Assembly (NCBI GenBank): GCA_020402865.1
Contig: JADBYT010000033.1
Span: forward strand, 1 to 64,000
Origin: Bacteroidota bacterium
GTDB taxonomy: Bacteria; Bacteroidota; Bacteroidia; Palsa-965
Reading direction: 5' to 3'
DNA: 64,000 bases
The notes under the pieces are model-generated. The model ran no database searches, was not told the origin of the DNA, and was given only the letters and a program-made list of their open reading frames with translations. A program made the position numbers and the translations under genes. Below are positions 59,997-64,000 of the stretch, piece after piece. Within the stretch, counting starts at the first letter, position 1; each line of letters opens with the position of its first letter.

Positions 59997-60600
59997 TAAA
60001 GTTTTCATCAACAACCGTCCGCTCATACTTGCTCAGGCGCCCTTTGTTGGCAGCTACAAACAAGGCATGCTTTACATACGCTATGATGCGCCGGCGCTTT
60101 TACGTGAAATCATCCTTCAGGCCCACGCATCGGGCGAAAATTTTCCGGAGGTACTGCTTGTTCACGGAAATGTGAATACGCTGCTTGCCGATTTTGAAAA
60201 CTCCTGTACAGTTATTGAAGCAGCAGGTGGCAGGGTGTTGAATAAAAAAGGCCACACGCTGATGATTTTTCGCAGCGGCAGGTGGGATCTGCCCAAAGGT
60301 AAAATAGACCCCGGCGAAACACCTGAACAGGCAGCCCTGCGCGAAGTGGAAGAAGAATGCGGTATTTCGGGACTGCAGATTGAAAAACAGCTTCAAACTA
60401 CCTGGCATACCTACATGCATGGCAACGAACCCATTATAAAAAAAACATACTGGTATCTGATGCATTGCACGGATACACGCAAACTCGTGCCGCAACTGGA
60501 GGAAGGAATTACGCAGGCCGAGTGGCTTGATGATGTAGGCCTTTATCAGGCCATGAAAAACACCTACCGTTCGGTGACCGAAATTATTGGTCAGCCCTGA
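59992..60600 (+). CDS. Nudix hydrolase
   Basis: 202 residues from the ATG at 59992 (MYKVFINNRPLILAQ); the ATG at 59983 is an alternative. An N-terminal domain of about 75 residues precedes the Nudix fold. The Nudix box is complete: GKIDPGETPEQAALREVEEE followed by CGI (G-x5-E-x7-REUxEExGU). It hydrolyses a nucleoside diphosphate derivative of unknown identity. This two-part form is common in Bacteroidota next to pyrE. Confidence 0.88.
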   Translation: MYKVFINNRPLILAQAPFVGSYKQGMLYIRYDAPALLREIILQAHASGENFPEVLLVHGNVNTLLADFENSCTVIEAAGGRVLNKKGHTLMIFRSGRWDLPKGKIDPGETPEQAALREVEEECGISGLQIEKQLQTTWHTYMHGNEPIIKKTYWYLMHCTDTRKLVPQLEEGITQAEWLDDVGLYQAMKNTYRSVTEIIGQP

Positions 60601-60663
60601 TGCCATTGAAACCCGCATGCCCTGCCCTGCGTTACAGTGACACTGCCTTAACCAACCCGCGCT

Positions 60664-62307
60664 ATGATTACACGCCCTGACCTGCATCAGGCTCTTTCGG
60701 CACTGCGAAGCCGGATTTTTTTCACCGCCTATCCTGAACATCCCGGCGCTTATGCCGAAACCGAAAAAAGTCTGGGGCTTGCCGCTTTCGAACAACATCT
60801 GAATAAACCGTTTGCAGATTTGCTTCAACCCGGCACACTGCAATGGGCGGGCGAAGAACGTTCGCCCTGGACCATGCAGCCACTAGGTATTACCTACCCG
60901 GTTTTTGATGCCGGGGCACTGTTGTTGCGCGCCCGAACGGCCCGGCACAGCCTGAGCGACCTTACGCCCGAAAAGCGGGCATCCATACTTATTGATGCAC
61001 TCGAACTTATGCGAGCCCGTTTTTTCGAACTGGCTTTTGCCACGCAGCACACTTCGGGCCAATCGTTTATGATGGCTTTTCAGGCTTCGGGCCCGCACAC
61101 TGCCGACCGCGCGCTGGAGGCACTGGCATCGGCTTACGAGGCTATTACTTACTTCCCGGCCAGTGTGTGGTGGGAAAAACCGTTGGGTAAAACCAGTGTA
61201 AAACTCGAAAAAACCTACAAAGCCGTGGGGCGAGGCATTGCGCTGAGCATAGGCTGCTCCACTTTTCCGACGTGGAATTCGCTGCCGGGCATTTTTGCCA
61301 ACCTCATGTGCGGCAACCCCGTTATCTGGAAACCACATCCGGGTGCTGTTTTGCCTGCGGCTATTGCGGCAAGCTGCATTCAGGACGCTTTTGCCGCCGC
61401 AGGTTCCGATGCGATGGCCTTGCAGCTTGCTCCCGATACCGCTGCCGAGCCGTTGGCTTTTTTACTGGCACAACATCCCCTTGTGCAGATAATCGACTAC
61501 ACCGGCGGCAGCAGTTTTGGACAAACGCTCGAAAGTTTGCCCGGCAAAACCGTGTTTACCGAAAAAGCCGGTGTAAACAGCGTGCTCATCGAATCAGTGA
61601 AAAACCTCGATGAGGTGCTTCAAAACCTTGCATTTTCAGTGTGCCTGTACTCCGGACAGATGTGTACGGCGCCGCAAAACTTCTTTGTTCCTGCTCAGGG
61701 TGTGTGGGATGGCGAAAAACACATTCCGGCCAGCGAGGTAGCCACACGCCTTGCCGACGCCATAAAAGCACTTACCGAAAATCCGAAAACCGGTGCCGGC
61801 ACCCTTGCCACGTTGCAAAACGAACGCACACTCCAACGTGTAGCCAATTCATCCAATCTCGGCGCCGAGGTGCTGCTTCCCTCCGCCTCCGTTGCCCAGC
61901 CCGATTTTCCGCAGGCACTCAGCATTTCGCCGGTGCTGTTGAAAACAACAGCTTCGGAAGAAGCGATATATGCTTCCGAACTGTTCGGGCCCATCAGCAT
62001 TGTGGTGGTAACTACCGATCGCGACGAAGCCCTGCAACTGATTACCCAGCTAGCCCGCAAGCAGGGTGCCATTACCTGTGCGCTTTATACTACCGATGCC
62101 GCCTTCGAGAAAAAAGCCCTTCTGCATCTCGAATCGGCTTTTGTACAGGTTTCGGTAAACCTCACCGGCCACATCTGGGTAAACCAGCACGCCGCTTTTT
62201 CCGACTTACACGTTACCGGCGGCAACCCTGCCGGAAACGCCACCTTCAGCAATCCTGATTTTGTAAACCGGCGCTTTGTGTGGCTTAGTCACCGCAAAGC
62301 CGTGTAA
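60664..62307 (+). CDS. paaN: Phenylacetic acid degradation protein PaaN (aldehyde dehydrogenase type)
   Basis: 547 residues. An aldehyde-dehydrogenase-superfamily protein of the PaaN type (about 550 residues, no hydratase domain, unlike PaaZ of E. coli). It is thought to oxidise the aldehyde formed on ring opening. Visible features: SIGCSTFPTWNSLPGIFANL, GNPVIWKPHPGAVLPAAIA, DYTGGSSFGQTLESL, the active-site region VCLYSGQMCTAPQNFFVP with its cysteine, and SELFGPISIVVVTT. The N-terminal 140 residues are family-specific. It lies about 5.4 kb from paaD but belongs to the same pathway. Confidence 0.88.
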   Translation: MITRPDLHQALSALRSRIFFTAYPEHPGAYAETEKSLGLAAFEQHLNKPFADLLQPGTLQWAGEERSPWTMQPLGITYPVFDAGALLLRARTARHSLSDLTPEKRASILIDALELMRARFFELAFATQHTSGQSFMMAFQASGPHTADRALEALASAYEAITYFPASVWWEKPLGKTSVKLEKTYKAVGRGIALSIGCSTFPTWNSLPGIFANLMCGNPVIWKPHPGAVLPAAIAASCIQDAFAAAGSDAMALQLAPDTAAEPLAFLLAQHPLVQIIDYTGGSSFGQTLESLPGKTVFTEKAGVNSVLIESVKNLDEVLQNLAFSVCLYSGQMCTAPQNFFVPAQGVWDGEKHIPASEVATRLADAIKALTENPKTGAGTLATLQNERTLQRVANSSNLGAEVLLPSASVAQPDFPQALSISPVLLKTTASEEAIYASELFGPISIVVVTTDRDEALQLITQLARKQGAITCALYTTDAAFEKKALLHLESAFVQVSVNLTGHIWVNQHAAFSDLHVTGGNPAGNATFSNPDFVNRRFVWLSHRKAV

Positions 62308-62312
62308 ACACC

Positions 62313-62347
62313 AAAAGAAAGGCGACCGCAAGGGTCGCCTTTCTTTT
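62313..62347 (+). terminator. Terminator after paaN
   Basis: Perfect 15-bp arms aaaagaaaggcgacc (62313-62327) and ggtcgcctttctttt (62333-62347), five-base loop. It serves paaN and the converging MORN-like gene. Confidence 0.92.
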
Positions 62348-62367
62348 CATCATATAATCAAAGTTGT

Positions 62368-62838
62368 TTACTGAGCCTGTGAGCTGTAGTTTTTCTCGCC
62401 GGTGAGTACACCGTTTTCATCCCACATTTTCCAGATACCGGTTTTTGCACCGTTGGCATAATGCATTTCGGTACGAAGTTTTCCGTTTGAATCCCAAACC
62501 AGCCAGCGGCCATTTTTTGCGCCCATCAGATAACTGGCTTCACCTGTTTTGAGTCCACCCTCGTTCCAGCTTTCCCAAATACCATGGCGAAGTCCGTTTA
62601 CATAATTTCCGGCCTCCATGCGTGAACCTGAGTGATGGAAATACACGGCTGTGCCTTCCATTTTACCAAGCACCACTTCAGCGGTAAATTTCTTTTGTCC
62701 GTTTTCATAAAACTCGGTCACCGTACCGGTGTACAACTTACCGTCGGCCGAGGTGTAAAGTCCGTTTACCAGATTAATCTGCTGCGCGTTAAGCGCCAGG
62801 GAAGCTACAAAGGCAAAAACAAGAAATAAGGTTTTCAT
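62368..62838 (-). CDS. Exported MORN-like (YwqK-type) repeat protein
   Basis: 156 residues with signal peptide MKTLFLVFAFVASLALNAQQ. Five or six copies of a 20-25 residue repeat (FYENGQKKFTAEVVLGKMEG, VNGLRHGIWESWNEGGLKTG, NGRWLVWDSNGKLRTEM, KTGIWKMWDENGVLTG), the toxin-antitoxin YwqK/MORN-variant pattern. An antitoxin function is not implied. A -7 box TACTTTTG (62881-62874) and an unusual AAAGGAG sequence ahead of the ATG are present. Confidence 0.8.
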   Translation of the reverse strand: MKTLFLVFAFVASLALNAQQINLVNGLYTSADGKLYTGTVTEFYENGQKKFTAEVVLGKMEGTAVYFHHSGSRMEAGNYVNGLRHGIWESWNEGGLKTGEASYLMGAKNGRWLVWDSNGKLRTEMHYANGAKTGIWKMWDENGVLTGEKNYSSQAQ

Positions 62839-62873
62839 AGCGGTGCTCCTTTCGTTGGATAATTGTTCACTAT

Positions 62874-62881
62874 CAAAAGTA
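62874..62881 (-). promoter_or_regulatory. Bacteroidota -7 box of the MORN-like gene
   Basis: TACTTTTG on the minus strand, 35 bases before the ATG. The leader also contains AAAGGAG at about ten bases from the ATG, one of few Shine-Dalgarno-like sequences in the window. Confidence 0.5.
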
Positions 62882-62967
62882 GATCAACCGGCTACATTCG
62901 CATCATCATTTCATAACATTGAATTTACAAACAGATAAGACCATGATTATCAGTGCAATAAAATTGA

Positions 62968-63001
62968 AAAATCCTCCGAAAAAATAACTTTCCGGAGGAT
63001 T
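62968..63001 (-). terminator. Terminator after the CarboxypepD_reg-like gene
   Basis: Arms aaatcctccg and cggaggattt with extra A/T pairing around one bulge, followed by T-rich sequence on the minus strand. It lies about 20 bases after the stop at 63022. Confidence 0.7.
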
Positions 63002-63021
63002 TGTAAACTTTTCGTTAAGAA

Positions 63022-63360
63022 TCAGCGGCCTTGAAGCTGTATGGTAAGAGCCTCCTGCTGGAAAGAAGATGTTTCGTTAGCGTTTACGTTCACGGACACA
63101 TTTTTTACTTCGTAGAACTGGCTGTGAAACTCAAGCACAACTTCACCTTCGGGTAAATCAGCCAGCGTAAACCGGCCTTCCAGATCGGTAAAGATAACCT
63201 GCGACGAACCTTTGATGTGAATTTCCACACCGGCAAGTGTTTCACCGGTGGCGGCATCTGAAACTGTACCACTGAGAAATACGGGCTGCGTGCCGGGCAC
63301 AGTAGCCGAAACCAGAACGGCCTGAAGAGTAAAGAAGAATATAAACAGGTATTTTTTCAT
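63022..63360 (-). CDS. Small exported CarboxypepD_reg-like protein
   Basis: 112 residues. Signal peptide MKKYLFIFFFTLQAVLVSA, then a single carboxypeptidase-regulatory-like beta-sandwich: VFLSGTVSDAATGETLAGVE, IFTDLEGRFTLADLPEGEVV. The domain usually precedes TonB receptors or DUF5686 barrels. Here it stands alone, so it is a periplasmic or surface module of unknown role. Not a truncated receptor in any obvious way: it has its own promoter and terminator. Confidence 0.8.
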   Translation of the reverse strand: MKKYLFIFFFTLQAVLVSATVPGTQPVFLSGTVSDAATGETLAGVEIHIKGSSQVIFTDLEGRFTLADLPEGEVVLEFHSQFYEVKNVSVNVNANETSSFQQEALTIQLQGR

Positions 63361-63376
63361 TGGCTGAATGCTGATG

Positions 63377-63384
63377 CAAAACTA
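63377..63384 (-). promoter_or_regulatory. Bacteroidota -7 box of the CarboxypepD_reg-like gene
   Basis: TAGTTTTG on the minus strand, 16 bases before the ATG at 63360. Box and flanks (TAGTTTTGC) resemble those of the TonB receptor promoter. Confidence 0.5.
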
Positions 63385-63476
63385 TCTTAACCCGGTGAAA
63401 AAGCAGGTTTATGAATAATGATGCTTATATGATGTTTATGTTAACACACTTCTGAATGCGATGGCCGGAAAAGGCG

Positions 63477-63484
63477 TACCTTCG
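63477..63484 (+). promoter_or_regulatory. Probable -7 box of the E1 dehydrogenase gene
   Basis: TACCTTCG, one mismatch from TAnnTTTG, 24 bases before the ATG at 63509. Identical to the purB box. Confidence 0.42.
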
Positions 63485-63508
63485 GAGGCGAAAAGATTAT
63501 CTGAACCG

Positions 63509-64000
63509 ATGGCGGGATCTATTACGGAAACAAAAGGAAAAACAGGCGCCGTTCCTGTTACTGTTTCGCTTGAAGCGTATGAACTGATGTGTACTGCCGT
63601 GGCTATGGCTGAAATTTATGAAGCCAACCGCGAAGTCACTTCCAAATATGTGCATGCTACCTCACGCGGCCACGAAGCCATACAGCTGGCGCTGGGGCTG
63701 CAGCTGTTGCCGCAGGATTTTCTCTCCGCGTATTACCGCGACGACAGCATTCTGCTCGGCATTGGCATTACACCATACGAACTCATGCTGCAGCTCATGG
63801 CCAAGCGCGACGATCCGTTTTCGGGCGGGCGTACGTATTACAGCCACCCGAGTTTGCGCCGCGATAACATGCCCAAAATACCTATGCAAAGCTCGGCCAC
63901 GGGCATGCAGGCCATTCCGAGCACCGGTGTGGCTATGGGTTTAAAATACCTCGAACAGCAAAAACTGGCGGCCGACTTTGGCGATAAACTTCCCATAATG
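63509..64000 (+). CDS. Thiamine-diphosphate-dependent E1 dehydrogenase, alpha part (3' end outside window)
   Basis: 164 codons are visible from the ATG at 63509. SLEAYELMCTAVAMAEIYEA, YVHATSRGHEAIQLALGLQL and YYRDDSILLGIGITPYELML are typical of the E1 alpha subunit of branched-chain 2-oxo acid or pyruvate dehydrogenase, which decarboxylates 2-oxo acids on thiamine diphosphate. The wording is closest to the long fused alpha-beta E1 of Bacteroidota. The gene runs off the right edge, so fusion and specificity cannot be decided. Confidence 0.85.
   Translation, partial: MAGSITETKGKTGAVPVTVSLEAYELMCTAVAMAEIYEANREVTSKYVHATSRGHEAIQLALGLQLLPQDFLSAYYRDDSILLGIGITPYELMLQLMAKRDDPFSGGRTYYSHPSLRRDNMPKIPMQSSATGMQAIPSTGVAMGLKYLEQQKLAADFGDKLPIM

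Noticed and set aside
62368-62838. Toxin-antitoxin antitoxin (YwqK name of the family)
   Set aside because: The protein has a signal peptide and MORN-like repeats and no toxin gene is adjacent; the family name alone is not evidence.

Overview
The window is chromosomal DNA from a member of the Bacteroidota. The evidence is the repeated Bacteroidota promoter signature (TTG or TTTG about 20 bases before TAnnTTTG), almost no Shine-Dalgarno sequences, type IX secretion (T9SS) C-terminal sorting domains, DUF5686/CarboxypepD_reg outer-membrane proteins, a FecA-like TonB receptor, and family-specific genes such as a DUF3822-like gene next to rsmD. I cannot place it below phylum with confidence.

Layout. 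1-5895 (minus) is the start of a giant secreted adhesin-like gene that runs off the left edge: signal peptide, long parallel beta-helix, one Ig-like domain, then twelve Ig/PKD-like repeats of exactly 222 bp. 6190-9230 is a decayed mobile segment: an IS1-family transposase with a frameshift, a helix-turn-helix gene and a tyrosine integrase with a frameshift. 9338-14169 (minus) holds three secreted surface proteins, two of them tandem paralogues. 14319-16937 (plus) is pabB-tilS. 16961-19531 (minus) has a lipoprotein-like beta-propeller, a Crp/Fnr-like regulator and a DHFR-like reductase. 19783-23692 (plus) has a membrane protein, a small conserved protein, a cysteine-free DsbD-alpha paralogue and full-length DsbD. 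23739-27660 (minus) has lptB, an HD hydrolase and a DUF5686 protein. 27742-31124 (minus) is a carotenoid operon (crtI-crtB-unknown-idi).

31400-38105 (plus) carries purB, a glycosyltransferase, a PhoX/DUF839-like T9SS protein and an imelysin-like/cytochrome c peroxidase fusion. 38110-44330 (minus) carries DinB-like, LutA-like and UMF1-type MFS genes, a sterol-desaturase-family gene and a TonB receptor with a striking double operator. 44477-51100 has a small membrane protein, a RecD-like helicase, a PKHD-type dioxygenase, then DUF3822-rsmD, a RelBE/ParDE-type toxin-antitoxin pair, coaD and a thioredoxin-fold protein without its CxxC.

51119-62307 is dominated by aerobic phenylacetate degradation: paaE (minus) divergent from paaABCD (plus), and paaN further on. 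Between them lie a small membrane protein under a 28-bp perfect palindrome, two XRE-like paralogues, and the operon pyrE-SRPBCC-pruA. The right end has a MORN-like secreted protein, a small CarboxypepD_reg-like protein and the first 164 codons of a thiamine-dependent E1 dehydrogenase. No rRNA, tRNA or CRISPR array was seen.

The signals I find most worth following are the palindromic operator with its small membrane protein and XRE pair, the cysteine-free DsbD-alpha paralogue before DsbD, the promoter in a hairpin loop before dsbD, the tandem operator at the TonB receptor, and the number of genes whose -7 box ends 3-7 bases before the start codon (probable leaderless mRNAs).
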